Positions 1 to 8,567 of a DNA stretch of 64,000 nucleotides are shown here, in pieces (positions within the stretch are counted from its first letter, which is position 1; every line of letters begins with the position of its first letter). The notes under the pieces were generated by a model. The model searched no databases, was not told the origin of the DNA, and saw only the letters and a program-made list of their open reading frames with translations. Made by a program: the position numbers and the translations under genes. Source of the DNA: Halomonas sp. ML-15. Lineage in GTDB: Bacteria > Pseudomonadota > Gammaproteobacteria > Pseudomonadales > Halomonadaceae. Location: positions 1,307,990 to 1,371,989 of the forward strand of contig NZ_JACXZT010000019.1 in the NCBI RefSeq assembly GCF_014779595.1, written 5' to 3'.

Positions 1-1
1 C

Positions 2-256
2 AACCAGAGCGTGCTGCTGCGCGGCGTCAATGACAGCGTCGATGACCTGGCCGCGCTCTCCGAGCGGCTGTTCGAGGCCGGGGTGCTGCCCTACTACCTC
101 CATGTACTCGACCCGGTGGCGGGGGCGGCGCACTTCGACGTGCCCGATGGCGAGGCCCGCGCGCTGGTCGCGGAGCTGCGCAAGTCGTTGCCGGGATTTT
201 TGATGCCGCGGCTGGTGCGCGAAGTGCCCGGCGAAGCCAGCAAGACGCCGCTGTAG
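2..256 (+). CDS. epmB: EF-P beta-lysylation protein EpmB, C-terminal fragment
   Basis: This is the last ~84 codons of a gene that begins left of the window; the reading frame is open to base 2 and stops at TAG 254-256. The visible protein (LLRGVNDS, then LPYYLHVLDPVAGAAHF) matches the C-terminal part of the radical-SAM lysine 2,3-aminomutase-like family. In EpmB this region forms the end of the TIM barrel and the segment after it. EpmB converts lysine to (R)-beta-lysine, which EpmA attaches to elongation factor P. The CxxxCxxC iron-sulfur motif lies upstream and cannot be checked. A KamA-type aminomutase is the alternative, but the short C-terminal tail fits EpmB better. Confidence 0.85.
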   Translation, partial: NQSVLLRGVNDSVDDLAALSERLFEAGVLPYYLHVLDPVAGAAHFDVPDGEARALVAELRKSLPGFLMPRLVREVPGEASKTPL

Positions 257-290
257 CAAGGCCTTGTGGGCCATCAAGGCTCCACAGCGA

Positions 291-307
291 TGCACCACAA
301 CAATGCA
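291..307. promoter_or_regulatory. candidate NtrC-binding site
   Basis: TGCACC at 291-296, five spacer bases, then AATGCA at 302-307. The layout equals the NtrC consensus TGCACC-N5-GGTGCA, with a perfect left half and 4 of 6 in the right half. It lies about 110 bp upstream of the -24/-12 element at 415-430, a normal enhancer distance. This is a motif match only; it gains weight from the nitrogen-assimilation operon it precedes. Confidence 0.35.
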
Positions 308-414
308 ATCAGCCCATATGCGCACCAGCATCGCCCAACAAGATCACACCACGTTGACAACACGGGCTGCTAGACACGTTCAAGCTGCTGTTTACCCGGC
401 GATAACATCATACT

Positions 415-430
415 GGGCATTCGTTTTGCT
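415..430 (+). promoter_or_regulatory. candidate sigma-54 (-24/-12) promoter
   Basis: GG at 416-417 and GC at 428-429 are separated by exactly ten bases. The -24 side reads GGCA and the -12 side reads TTTTGCT, close to TGGCACG-N4-TTGCW. Transcription would begin near 440, about 50 bases before the riboswitch aptamer. A sigma-54 promoter would tie the operon to nitrogen limitation while the riboswitch reports guanidine. A sigma-70 promoter is not excluded. Confidence 0.4.
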
Positions 431-489
431 TTGAGTTAAGCGATACGGGGTATCGGCAGTGCATCGTTGGCTGCCAGACAATCTAGTTT

Positions 490-642
490 CCAATGGACGG
501 CTAGGGTTCCGATCGCATCATCACTTACCCCGATGCGATGACTGGTCCGAGAGCTGTCGACCCGGCGCAAGAGAGGGCACGCCCAAAAGGGGCTTCCCAT
601 TCACAGCGCAAGGTTACACGGCGGGAGAAAAGCCCGGGAGGA
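490..642 (+). promoter_or_regulatory. guanidine-I (ykkC) riboswitch
   Basis: Three conserved blocks of the ykkC class appear in order. CTAGGGTTCCG is at 501-511, CTGGTCCGAGAG at 542-553, and the 3' block ACACGGCGGGAGAAAAGCCC at 616-635 is followed by GGGAG to 640. The bases between them can pair into the expected helices, for example GATCGCATC near 511 with GATGCGATG near 532. The aptamer sits in the 5' leader, ending about 60 bases before the first gene. In characterised members, guanidine binding turns expression on, usually by preventing a terminator. I see no obvious terminator with a T-run between 642 and 692, so control may act at the ribosome binding site (GGAGG at 693-697). Confidence 0.93.
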
Positions 643-702
643 TCAGGTGCAGCAGGATGCGCCGATGCCCCCGACATTTTCTCGAGCCCATTGGAGGCCA
701 CC

Positions 703-1791
703 ATGTCCCAGCCACTGCGTCCATTCTCCGCCAAGCGACTCCCCCTCGCCGCCGCCATTACTACTACCTTGTTGGTCTCTGCCCTCACCGCCGCGCCGCT
801 TCAGGCTCAGGATCGCGACCAGTTCAGCGTCTGCTGGTCGATCTATGCCGGCTGGATGCCCTGGGGCTATGCCGACGAGGCCGGCATCGTCGATCGCTGG
901 GCCGAGGAGTACGGTATCGAGATCGATATCGTCCAGGTCAATGACTACGTCGAGTCGATCAACCAGTTCACCTCCGGCAACGTCGACGGCTGCGCCATGA
1001 CCAATATGGACGCCCTGACCATTCCCGCCGCCAGCGGCGTCGACTCCACCGCGCTGATCGTCGGCGACTACTCCGACGGCAATGACGGTGTGGTGCTGAA
1101 GAACGCCGACAGCCTCGAGGACATTGCCGGGCGCGACGTCAACCTGGTGCAGTTCAGCGTCTCCCACTACCTGCTGGCCCGCGCCCTCGACAGCGTCGGC
1201 ATGAGCGAGCGCGACGTCTCCACCGTGAATACCGGCGATGCCGATATCGCCGGGCTCTTCGCCAGCCGCGACAGCATCGACGCGGTGGTGACCTGGAACC
1301 CCCAGCTCTCCACCGTCACGGATATCGAGGGCAGCACCCTGGCCTTCGACTCGAGCGAGATTCCCGGTGAGATCCTCGACCTGATGGTGGTGAACACCCA
1401 GACCCTGGCCGACTACCCCGAACTCGGTCACGCCCTGGTAGGTGCCTGGTACGAGACCATGGCGCTGATGGCCGATGGCGATGAAGAGGCGCTGTCGCAG
1501 ATGGCCGAGGCCGCCGGCACCGACCTTGAGGGCTATCGCGCCCAGCTCGACGCCACCTACCTCTACACCGATCCCGCCGAAGCCCTCGAGCTGATCGAGA
1601 GCGACGACCTGCTCGAGACCATGCAGCGGGTCGCCGAGTTCAGCTTCGCACACGGCCTGCTCGGCGACATGGCGCCCGATCCCGGGGTGGTGGGCATCGA
1701 GACCCCACAGGGCGTGTTCGGCGACGAGGGCAACATCAAGCTGCGCTTCGACCCGAGCTTCACCCAGGCCTATATCGACGCACAACAATAA
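703..1791 (+). CDS. ABC transporter substrate-binding protein (guanidine operon)
   Basis: A 362-residue periplasmic solute-binding protein of the nitrate/taurine/riboflavin-like (NMT1) superfamily. The frame is open further upstream, but ATG 703 is preceded by GGAGG at 693-697 and opens a good signal peptide: KR near residue 11, a hydrophobic stretch, and a likely cleavage after ALTAAPLQAQ. The mature protein starts with a ligand-facing segment containing VCWSIYAGWMPWGY. It is the first gene behind the guanidine-I riboswitch and is followed by its permease and ATPase. In related operons this importer travels with the carboxylase and DUF1989 proteins, so guanidine is the likely ligand (inference); older annotations call such proteins nitrate, taurine or urea binding. 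Confidence 0.85.
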   Translation: MSQPLRPFSAKRLPLAAAITTTLLVSALTAAPLQAQDRDQFSVCWSIYAGWMPWGYADEAGIVDRWAEEYGIEIDIVQVNDYVESINQFTSGNVDGCAMTNMDALTIPAASGVDSTALIVGDYSDGNDGVVLKNADSLEDIAGRDVNLVQFSVSHYLLARALDSVGMSERDVSTVNTGDADIAGLFASRDSIDAVVTWNPQLSTVTDIEGSTLAFDSSEIPGEILDLMVVNTQTLADYPELGHALVGAWYETMALMADGDEEALSQMAEAAGTDLEGYRAQLDATYLYTDPAEALELIESDDLLETMQRVAEFSFAHGLLGDMAPDPGVVGIETPQGVFGDEGNIKLRFDPSFTQAYIDAQQ

Positions 1792-1864
1792 GCCAGCCGT
1801 CAGGAGCGTGTCGCTGCCCCAGGGTGGTGGCGCGCTTGCCCCCTTACCCTGACGTGGAGCCTTC

Positions 1865-2692
1865 ATGAAACGCCTGATCAATCTCACCCCCTCCCGCGGT
1901 GGCCGCTGGCTGCTGGGCCTGCTGCCCTTTCTGGTCGTGGCGATGGTCTACCTGAGCCTCTCCAACGCGCGGCTCGCCGAAAATCCCAATGATCGGCTGC
2001 TGCCGGCCCCGGCGACCATGGCCAACACCTTCTACACCATGGCCACCGAAGAGAATCAGCGCACCGGCCAGATCGTCCTCTGGGCGGACACCTTCGCCAG
2101 CCTCGAGCGGCTGCTGATCGGGGTCGCCATCAGCGCGCTGATCGGCCTCAGCGTTGGACTCATCAACGGTGGCCTGCCGCTGATCCGCGCCAAGTTCTCG
2201 CCGCTGGTGACGGTGATCTCCCTGATTCCGCCCATGGCCATCCTGCCGATCCTGTTTATCGCCTTCGGCACCGGGGAGGCCGCCAAGGTCGCGCTGATCG
2301 TGATCGGGGTGACGCCCTTCCTGATTCGCGACCTCCAGGGCCACGCCCTGCGCCTGCCCGACGAACAGCTGATCAAGGCCCAGACCCTGGGCGGCAACTC
2401 CTGGCAGGTCCTGACCCGCGTAATCCTGCCGCAGCTGACGCCGAGGCTGCTCAACGCCACTCGCCTGGCGCTGGGCACCGCCTGGCTGTTCCTGATCGCC
2501 GCCGAGGCGATCGCCGCCCAGGAGGGGCTGGGCTATCGGATTTTCCTGGTGCGTCGCTACCTGTCGATGGATGTGATCCTGCCCTACGTGGCCTGGATCA
2601 CCCTGCTGGCCTTTCTGCTCGACCAGCTGCTGGCGCGGACCTCGCGACTGGCCTTCCCCTGGTACCACGCCGAAGAGGGAGACAACTCATGA
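1865..2692 (+). CDS. ABC transporter permease (guanidine operon)
   Basis: A 275-residue inner-membrane permease of the BPD_transp_1 (SsuC/TauC/NrtB-like) family. It has an N-terminal membrane helix (about residues 18-37, LLGLLPFLVVAMVYL), a large periplasmic segment and then the core helices. The coupling loop that contacts the ATPase is visible as LGGNSWQVLTRVILPQL near residue 180. ATG 1865 has GGAG about eight bases upstream. The stop overlaps the start of the ATPase gene by four bases (ATGA), indicating translational coupling. It should form the channel for the substrate captured by the preceding binding protein. Confidence 0.88.
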   Translation: MKRLINLTPSRGGRWLLGLLPFLVVAMVYLSLSNARLAENPNDRLLPAPATMANTFYTMATEENQRTGQIVLWADTFASLERLLIGVAISALIGLSVGLINGGLPLIRAKFSPLVTVISLIPPMAILPILFIAFGTGEAAKVALIVIGVTPFLIRDLQGHALRLPDEQLIKAQTLGGNSWQVLTRVILPQLTPRLLNATRLALGTAWLFLIAAEAIAAQEGLGYRIFLVRRYLSMDVILPYVAWITLLAFLLDQLLARTSRLAFPWYHAEEGDNS

Positions 2693-3483
2693 GCCTGCTC
2701 GAAGCCAAGCGCCTGGAGAAGCACTACGGCGAGCACGTCGTGCTGGAGCGCCTCGACTTCCGCGTCGAGGCCGGCGAGTTCGTCACCCTGGTGGGGGCCT
2801 CGGGCTGTGGCAAGACCACCTTCCTCAAGATGCTGCTGGGCACCGAGCGCATCTCCCGCGGGTCGCTCACCCTCGATGAGCGGCCGATCCCCGAAGAGCC
2901 GGGCCCGGACCGCGGCGTGGTGTTCCAGAAGTACTCGGTGTTCCCCCACCTGACCGTGCTCGGCAACGTGATGATCGCCGAAGAGCTCAGCCAGTCGCGC
3001 TGGCTGGGCAAGAGTTTCGGCGCCGCGCAACGCCAGGCCCGGGACAAGGCCATGGCGCGCATTCAGGAAGTCGGCCTGGCCAATGCCCTGAGCAAGTACC
3101 CCCACGAGCTTTCCGGCGGCATGCAGCAGCGCCTGGCCATCGCCCAGGCACTAATGATGCGCCCGCGCATTCTGCTGCTCGATGAGCCCTTCGGCGCGCT
3201 GGACCCGGGCATTCGCCAGGATATGCATGAGCTGATCCTGACCCTGTGGAAGGAGCAGCAGCTGACCATCTTCATGATCACCCACGACCTCAAGGAGGCC
3301 TTCGCGCTGGGCACCCGGCTGTGGGTGTTCGACAAGCTGCGCCACGACCCACAGGCACCGGAGGCGTTCGGCGCCACCATCACCTATGACCTGCCGATCG
3401 GCGAGCGCCAGCCGCCGGCGGACCTGTCGGCCCGCTTCGCCGAGCGCGGCCTCAAGACCCTGACCCAGGAGACGCTGCTATGA
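2689..3483 (+). CDS. ABC transporter ATP-binding protein (guanidine operon)
   Basis: A 264-residue cytoplasmic ATPase of the NrtD/SsuB/TauB class. Walker A is GASGCGKT at residues 36-43, the Q-loop sits in VVFQKYSVFPHLTV, the signature is LSGGMQQRLA, Walker B is ILLLDEPFGALD, and the switch histidine is in ITHDLKEA. All catalytic motifs are intact. It overlaps the permease by four bases and the next gene by four bases, so the importer is coupled directly to the catabolic genes. The C-terminal ~45 residues beyond the core may be a small regulatory extension, as in related ATPases. Confidence 0.9.
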   Translation: MSLLEAKRLEKHYGEHVVLERLDFRVEAGEFVTLVGASGCGKTTFLKMLLGTERISRGSLTLDERPIPEEPGPDRGVVFQKYSVFPHLTVLGNVMIAEELSQSRWLGKSFGAAQRQARDKAMARIQEVGLANALSKYPHELSGGMQQRLAIAQALMMRPRILLLDEPFGALDPGIRQDMHELILTLWKEQQLTIFMITHDLKEAFALGTRLWVFDKLRHDPQAPEAFGATITYDLPIGERQPPADLSARFAERGLKTLTQETLL

Positions 3484-4217
3484 CACGCCCCGCTGAGCCA
3501 AGCGACGCGCTCTACACCACCCACTTGCCCGGCGGCCACCACTGGTCGTTGCGCCTGCGCCGCGGCACCACCCTGACGCTTGCCGCCAGCGCAGCAAACG
3601 CCAATGTCGGCCTGCTCTGCTACAACCCCGAGAACCTGCTCGAGCGCCTCAACCTGCCCGACACCCTGAAGTGCCAGCACACCTTCAAGCTGACCCAGGG
3701 CCACTGCCTCTACTCCGATATGGGGCGCATCTTCGCCTCGATCATCCACGACGACCTGGGCTGGCACGACAGCGTTGGCGGCAACCTGATGCGCCACCAC
3801 CTGGTCGCCAAGGGCTGGCAGCCGGTGAGCTATCAGCAGGCCCACAACGACTGGACCCGCAGCGGCCACGACGCCTTCCTGGTGGAGCTGGCCAAGTATG
3901 GGCTGGGCCGCCGCGACCTGGCCGCCAACCTAAATCTCTTCTCGCGGGTGGAGAGCGACGCCGACGGCCAGCTGCGCTATGTGCCGGACCACTGCCAGGC
4001 CGGCGACAGCGTCACGCTGCGCGTCGAGATGGACACCCTGGTGCTGCTCCACACCTGCCCCCATCCGCTCGACCCCAGCCCCGACTACCCGCGGCGCGGC
4101 GTGGATATCCGCCTGGGCGTCGCCCCGCCGCCGGATGAGAACGACCTCTGCTACCGCTCGCGGCCGGAGAACGCCCGCGGCTTCGAGAACAACCGCCTCT
4201 ACCACCTGGGCCTCTGA
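3480..4217 (+). CDS. DUF1989 protein, carboxyguanidine deiminase subunit (UAAP1 type)
   Basis: A 245-residue protein of the DUF1989 / urea carboxylase-associated family, longer subunit. Characteristic segments are TTHLPGGHHWSLRLRRG at the N terminus, GLLCYNPENLLERLNLPDTL, and GHCLYSDMGRIFASI. Published work on this family showed that the two associated proteins form a deiminase (CgdAB) that converts carboxyguanidine to allophanate and ammonia, between the carboxylase and allophanate hydrolase. The conserved His, Cys and Asp residues expected for metal binding are abundant (for example DDLGWHDSVGGN). It overlaps the ATPase gene by four bases and is followed six bases later by its partner. Confidence 0.87.
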   Translation: MTRPAEPSDALYTTHLPGGHHWSLRLRRGTTLTLAASAANANVGLLCYNPENLLERLNLPDTLKCQHTFKLTQGHCLYSDMGRIFASIIHDDLGWHDSVGGNLMRHHLVAKGWQPVSYQQAHNDWTRSGHDAFLVELAKYGLGRRDLAANLNLFSRVESDADGQLRYVPDHCQAGDSVTLRVEMDTLVLLHTCPHPLDPSPDYPRRGVDIRLGVAPPPDENDLCYRSRPENARGFENNRLYHLGL

Positions 4218-4232
4218 GGGAGGATGCACCGC

Positions 4233-4871
4233 ATGATCATCGAAAGCACCCTGCGCCCCGACAACGCCGTGAGTCGCATCACGGTAGACGCCGGCGATCA
4301 CTACATCGGCACCCTGAAGGCCGGTCAGACCCTGCGCATCCTCGACCTGGAGGGCAATCAGGCCGCCGACACCCTATTCTACAACGCCCACGACACCAGC
4401 GAGCGCTACAGCGCCATGGACACCGTGCGCGAGCAGGGCGCCGTCTATCTCAGCGCCGGCTCGACGCTGCTCTCCAGCGCAGGCCGGCCGATGCTGACCA
4501 TCACCGCCGATACCTGTGGCCGCCACGACACCCTGGGCGGTGCCTGCGCCAGCGAGAGCAATACCGTGCGCTACGACCTCGAGAAGCGGCATATGCACTC
4601 CTGCCGCGACAACTGGATGCAGGCCATCGCCGACTATCCGCAGTACGGCCTGACCAAACGCGATATCACCCATAACATCAACTTCTTCATGAACGTGCCG
4701 GTGACCCCCGAGGGGGGACTGACCTTCGAGGACGGCATCTCGGCACCCGGCAAGTACGTGGAGATGGTCGCCGAGATGGACGTGATCGTGCTGCTCTCCA
4801 ACTGCCCGCAGCTCAACAATCCCTGCAACGGCTACAACCCGACCCCCGTCGAGCTGCTGGTGTGGGACTAG
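4233..4871 (+). CDS. DUF1989 protein, carboxyguanidine deiminase subunit (UAAP2 type)
   Basis: A 212-residue second DUF1989 protein, homologous to its upstream neighbour: [40 protein letters not shown], and [14 protein letters not shown] 4233 is preferred over ATG 4224, because GAGGGAGG at 4216-4223 abuts 4224 but lies nine bases before 4233. It should be the partner subunit of the heteromeric carboxyguanidine deiminase. The metal-site segment with Cys/His/Asp ([10 protein letters not shown]) is intact. An 87-base gap separates it from the carboxylase gene, so a separate start of translation is used there. Confidence 0.87.
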   Translation: MIIESTLRPDNAVSRITVDAGDHYIGTLKAGQTLRILDLEGNQAADTLFYNAHDTSERYSAMDTVREQGAVYLSAGSTLLSSAGRPMLTITADTCGRHDTLGGACASESNTVRYDLEKRHMHSCRDNWMQAIADYPQYGLTKRDITHNINFFMNVPVTPEGGLTFEDGISAPGKYVEMVAEMDVIVLLSNCPQLNNPCNGYNPTPVELLVWD

Positions 4872-4958
4872 TCATCTGCTGGCATTGACCCCGGGGACGA
4901 CCCCGGCGGCACTTTTCCCGGACGCGGGACGACCCGCACCGTTGATGGACAAGGCAAT

Positions 4959-7900
4959 ATGTTTAGCAAGGTTCTGATTGCCAATCGCGGCGCCATCGCC
5001 GCCCGCATCCTGCGCACCCTCGAGCGGCTCGGTGTCGGCTCGGTGGTGGTCTACGCCGAGGCCGATCGCGACGCACCCTATGTCTACCAGGCCGATGAAT
5101 CCTACTCGCTGGGAGACGGCGCGGCCGCCGACACCTACCTGGATATCGACAAGCTGATCGCCATCGCCCGCCAGAGCGGCGCCCAGGCGGTACATCCCGG
5201 CTACGGCTTCCTCTCCGAGAACACCCGCTTTATCGACGCCTGCGAGGCCGCCGGACTGGTGTTCCTGGGCCCCACCGCCGAGCAGATCCGCGGCTTCGGC
5301 CTCAAGCATGAGGCGCGCCTGCTCGCCGAGCGCGCCGAGGTGCCGCTGGTGCCCGGCTCCGGGCTGCTCGACGGCGCCGAGGCGGCCCTCGCCGAGGCCG
5401 AGCGCATCGGCTATCCGGTGATGCTCAAATCCACCGCCGGTGGCGGCGGGATCGGCATGCAGGTCTGCCAGGATGGCGCCGAGCTGGCCCGCGCCTTCGA
5501 CTCGGTGCGCGGGCTCGGCGAGCGCAACTTCGGCGATGGCGGGGTCTTCGTCGAGGCCTATATCCCCCGTGCCCGTCATCTGGAAGTACAGCTGTTCGGC
5601 GACGGCCAGGGCCGGGTAGTGGCCCTCGGCGAGCGCGACTGCTCGACCCAGCGCCGCCACCAGAAGGTGCTCGAGGAGTGCCCCGCCCCCGACCTGCCCG
5701 ACAGCGTGCGCCACGAGCTCCATGCCACCGCCGTTCGCCTCGGCGAAGCGGTGGCCTACCGCAGCGCCGGCACCGTGGAGTTTATCTACGATGCGCAGCG
5801 TCAGACCTTCTACTTCCTCGAGGTCAACACCCGGCTGCAGGTGGAGCACGGTGTCACCGAGGAGGTCTGGGGCGTGGATATCGTCGAGTGGATGGTGCGC
5901 CTCGGCGCCGGCGAGCTGCCCGACCTGCTTGTGCTGAGCCGCGACCTGGCGCCCCGCGGTCACGCCGTTCAGGCGCGGCTCTACGCCGAGGACCCGCTGC
6001 ACGACTTCCGCCCCAGCGCCGGCCTGCTCACCGAGGTGAGCTTCCCCATCGGGAAAGGACTGCGCGTCGACGCCGCCATCGAGGCGGGCCTGGAGGTGTC
6101 GGCACTGTTCGACCCGATGCTGGCCAAGGTCATCGTCCACGCCGAGGATCGGGCGACGGCCTGCGCGCAGCTGGCCGAGGCGCTGGACGCCGCCAGCGTC
6201 TACGGTATCGCCACCAACCGCCGCTGGCTCTCCCATGTGCTGCGCGACCCGCGCTTCCAGCGCGCCGAGATCCACACCCGCTGGCTGGCCGATCTCGACT
6301 GGGCGCCGCCGGTGATCGAGGTCCTGGCAGCGGGGACCATGACCACCATCCAGGATCACCCCGGCCGCCAGGGACACTGGGATGTGGGCGTTCCTCCTTC
6401 AGGGCCCTTTGACGACTGGTCATTCCGGCTCGGCAACCGCCTGCTCGACAACCCCGCCGAGGCCGCCGGCCTGGAGATCACCCTTACCGGCCCCACCCTG
6501 CGCTTCCACCGCGCCACCCAGGTGGTACTGGCCGGTGCGGTGCTGCCCGCCACCCTCGACGGCGAGCCGGTGGCCTTCTGGCAGGTGCTCGATATCCCCG
6601 CCGGCGCCACCCTCAAACTCGGCAAGGCCGCCGCCGGCGCCCGCGCCTACCTGCTGGTGCGCGGCGGCATCGACTGCCCGCGCTACCTGGGTTCGCGCAG
6701 CACCTTCACCCTAGGACAGTTCGGCGGCCACGGCGGGCGCGCCCTGCGCAGCGGCGATATGCTGGACCTGCCCGCGCTCGCCCCTATCCAGCCGCGGCGC
6801 CTGGATCCCCAACTGATACCCGCCCTGGGCGGGCAGGGGCAGACCTGGCAAATCGCCGTGCTCTACGGCCCCCACGGCGCGCCGGACTTCTTCACCGAGG
6901 GCGATATCGACGCCTTCTTCGTCCACGACTGGGAAGTCCACTATAACTCCAGCCGCACCGGGGTACGGCTGATCGGCCCTCGCCCCGAGTGGGCCCGGGC
7001 CGACGGCGGCGAGGCGGGGCTGCACCCCTCCAATATCCACGACAACGCCTACGCCTTCGGCACCATCGACTTCACCGGCGATATGCCGGTGATCCTCGGC
7101 CCGGACGGCCCGTCACTGGGCGGCTTCGTCTGCCCGGCCACGGTGGTCCGCGCCGAGCGCTGGAAACTCGGCCAGCTAGCCGCCGGGGATAGGGTGCGCT
7201 TCGTGCCGGTCAGCCTGGACACCGCGCGGGAGCTCGAGGTGCGCCAGTTGGCCGCCCTCGACAGCCTAACGGCGCAGCCCTACGGCCCCCTTGCCGAGCA
7301 GTGCGACACGCCGCTGCTGCGCGACGTGCCGGCCGAGGAGGCCGGCGAACGGATCCTCTACCGCCGCGCCGGGGACGACTTCCTGCTGATCGAGTTCGGC
7401 GCCATGGAGCTGGATATCGCCCTGCGCTTCCGGGTTCATGCCTGGATGCTATGGCTCGCCGAGCACCCACTGCCGGGGCTGCGCGAGCTCACTCCCGGGA
7501 TCCGCTCGCTGCAGGTGCACTACGAGCCACGCGAGCTGGCCCTCGACGACCTGCTCGCCCACCTGGCCCAGGCCGAACGCCAGCTGCGCGACGTCGAGAC
7601 CCTGGAGGTCGAGTCTCGGGTCGTGCACCTGCCGCTCTCCTGGGACGATCCGGCCTGCCATGAGGCCATCGACAAGTACCAGCGCTCGGTGCGCCCGGAC
7701 GCCCCCTGGTGCCCCAGCAACCTGGACTTCATTCGCCGCATCAACGGCCTGGAGAGCGAGCGCGAGGTGCGCGACATCGTCTTCGAGGCCCGCTACCTGG
7801 TGATGGGGCTGGGCGACGTCTATCTGGGGGCGCCGGTGGCCACCCCGCTGGATCCGCGCCAGCGCCTGGTCACCACCAAGTACAACCCGGCGCGCACCTG

Positions 7901-8567
7901 GACCGCCGAGAACTCGGTGGGCATCGGTGGCGCCTATCTCTGCGTCTACGGCATGGAGGGCCCCGGCGGCTACCAGTTCGTCGGCCGCACCCTGCAGATG
8001 TGGAACCGCTATCGGGTCACAGAGCATTTTGCGCAGCCCTGGCTGCTACGCTTCTTCGACCAGCTGAGCTTCTTCGAGGTCAGCCATGACGAACTCGCCC
8101 AGATCCGCCGCGACTTCCCCCATGGCCGCTACCCCCTCGAGGTCGAGACCACGCGCTTCAAGCTCGCCGACTACCAGGCCGAGCTGGAACGCCAGGCGGC
8201 GGCCATCGCCCGCTTCCGTGAGCGCCGCGAGGCCGCCTTCCAGGCGGAAATGACCGAGTGGCGGGCCAACGGCCAGTTTACCTTCGAGGATCAGGCCCCA
8301 CAGTCGGCCGACGCCGCCGAACTCGACGACCATGAGCAGGGCGTCGACAGCCCGGTGACCGGCAGCCTGTGGAAGCTGCTGGTCGCCGAGGGCGACCAGG
8401 TCGACGCCGGCCAGGCCGTGGCCCTGGTGGAGTCGATGAAGATGGAAGTCGAGATCACCGCCGCCGAGGCGGGCCGCGTCACGCGCCTACCCCTCGAGGA
8501 GGGGGCCTCGGTAGCCCCGGGACAGCCCATCGTGATTCTGGAACCCACAGAGGAAAAGCCGGCATGA
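4959..8567 (+). CDS. biotin-dependent guanidine carboxylase (urea carboxylase family)
   Basis: A 1202-residue multidomain enzyme. Residues ~1-450 are a biotin carboxylase, with FSKVLIANRGAIAARI at the start, the ATP-grasp glycine loop STAGGGGIGM and EVNTRLQVEHGVTE. The next ~600 residues are carboxyltransferase (AHS2 then AHS1 halves). The last ~75 residues are the biotinyl domain, with biotinyl-lysine in ESMKMEVE. Such proteins were long called urea carboxylase. Those encoded with DUF1989 proteins behind a guanidine-I riboswitch act preferentially on guanidine, giving carboxyguanidine, and that assignment is adopted from context. True urea carboxylase activity remains possible as a side reaction. 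The stop overlaps atzF by four bases. The long open frame opposite it (4872-6377, minus) is a GC-rich shadow. Confidence 0.9.
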   Translation: MFSKVLIANRGAIAARILRTLERLGVGSVVVYAEADRDAPYVYQADESYSLGDGAAADTYLDIDKLIAIARQSGAQAVHPGYGFLSENTRFIDACEAAGLVFLGPTAEQIRGFGLKHEARLLAERAEVPLVPGSGLLDGAEAALAEAERIGYPVMLKSTAGGGGIGMQVCQDGAELARAFDSVRGLGERNFGDGGVFVEAYIPRARHLEVQLFGDGQGRVVALGERDCSTQRRHQKVLEECPAPDLPDSVRHELHATAVRLGEAVAYRSAGTVEFIYDAQRQTFYFLEVNTRLQVEHGVTEEVWGVDIVEWMVRLGAGELPDLLVLSRDLAPRGHAVQARLYAEDPLHDFRPSAGLLTEVSFPIGKGLRVDAAIEAGLEVSALFDPMLAKVIVHAEDRATACAQLAEALDAASVYGIATNRRWLSHVLRDPRFQRAEIHTRWLADLDWAPPVIEVLAAGTMTTIQDHPGRQGHWDVGVPPSGPFDDWSFRLGNRLLDNPAEAAGLEITLTGPTLRFHRATQVVLAGAVLPATLDGEPVAFWQVLDIPAGATLKLGKAAAGARAYLLVRGGIDCPRYLGSRSTFTLGQFGGHGGRALRSGDMLDLPALAPIQPRRLDPQLIPALGGQGQTWQIAVLYGPHGAPDFFTEGDIDAFFVHDWEVHYNSSRTGVRLIGPRPEWARADGGEAGLHPSNIHDNAYAFGTIDFTGDMPVILGPDGPSLGGFVCPATVVRAERWKLGQLAAGDRVRFVPVSLDTARELEVRQLAALDSLTAQPYGPLAEQCDTPLLRDVPAEEAGERILYRRAGDDFLLIEFGAMELDIALRFRVHAWMLWLAEHPLPGLRELTPGIRSLQVHYEPRELALDDLLAHLAQAERQLRDVETLEVESRVVHLPLSWDDPACHEAIDKYQRSVRPDAPWCPSNLDFIRRINGLESEREVRDIVFEARYLVMGLGDVYLGAPVATPLDPRQRLVTTKYNPARTWTAENSVGIGGAYLCVYGMEGPGGYQFVGRTLQMWNRYRVTEHFAQPWLLRFFDQLSFFEVSHDELAQIRRDFPHGRYPLEVETTRFKLADYQAELERQAAAIARFRERREAAFQAEMTEWRANGQFTFEDQAPQSADAAELDDHEQGVDSPVTGSLWKLLVAEGDQVDAGQAVALVESMKMEVEITAAEAGRVTRLPLEEGASVAPGQPIVILEPTEEKPA

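Noticed and set aside
643..1887. Long minus-strand open frame opposite the binding protein gene
   Set aside because: Low-complexity Gly/Val/His/Gln-rich translation typical of antisense frames in GC-rich genes; the plus strand has a clear family member with signal peptide.
4872..6377. 501-codon minus-strand open frame opposite the carboxylase gene
   Set aside because: Gly/Ala/Val/Leu-rich shadow of the biotin carboxylase domain; no family character.
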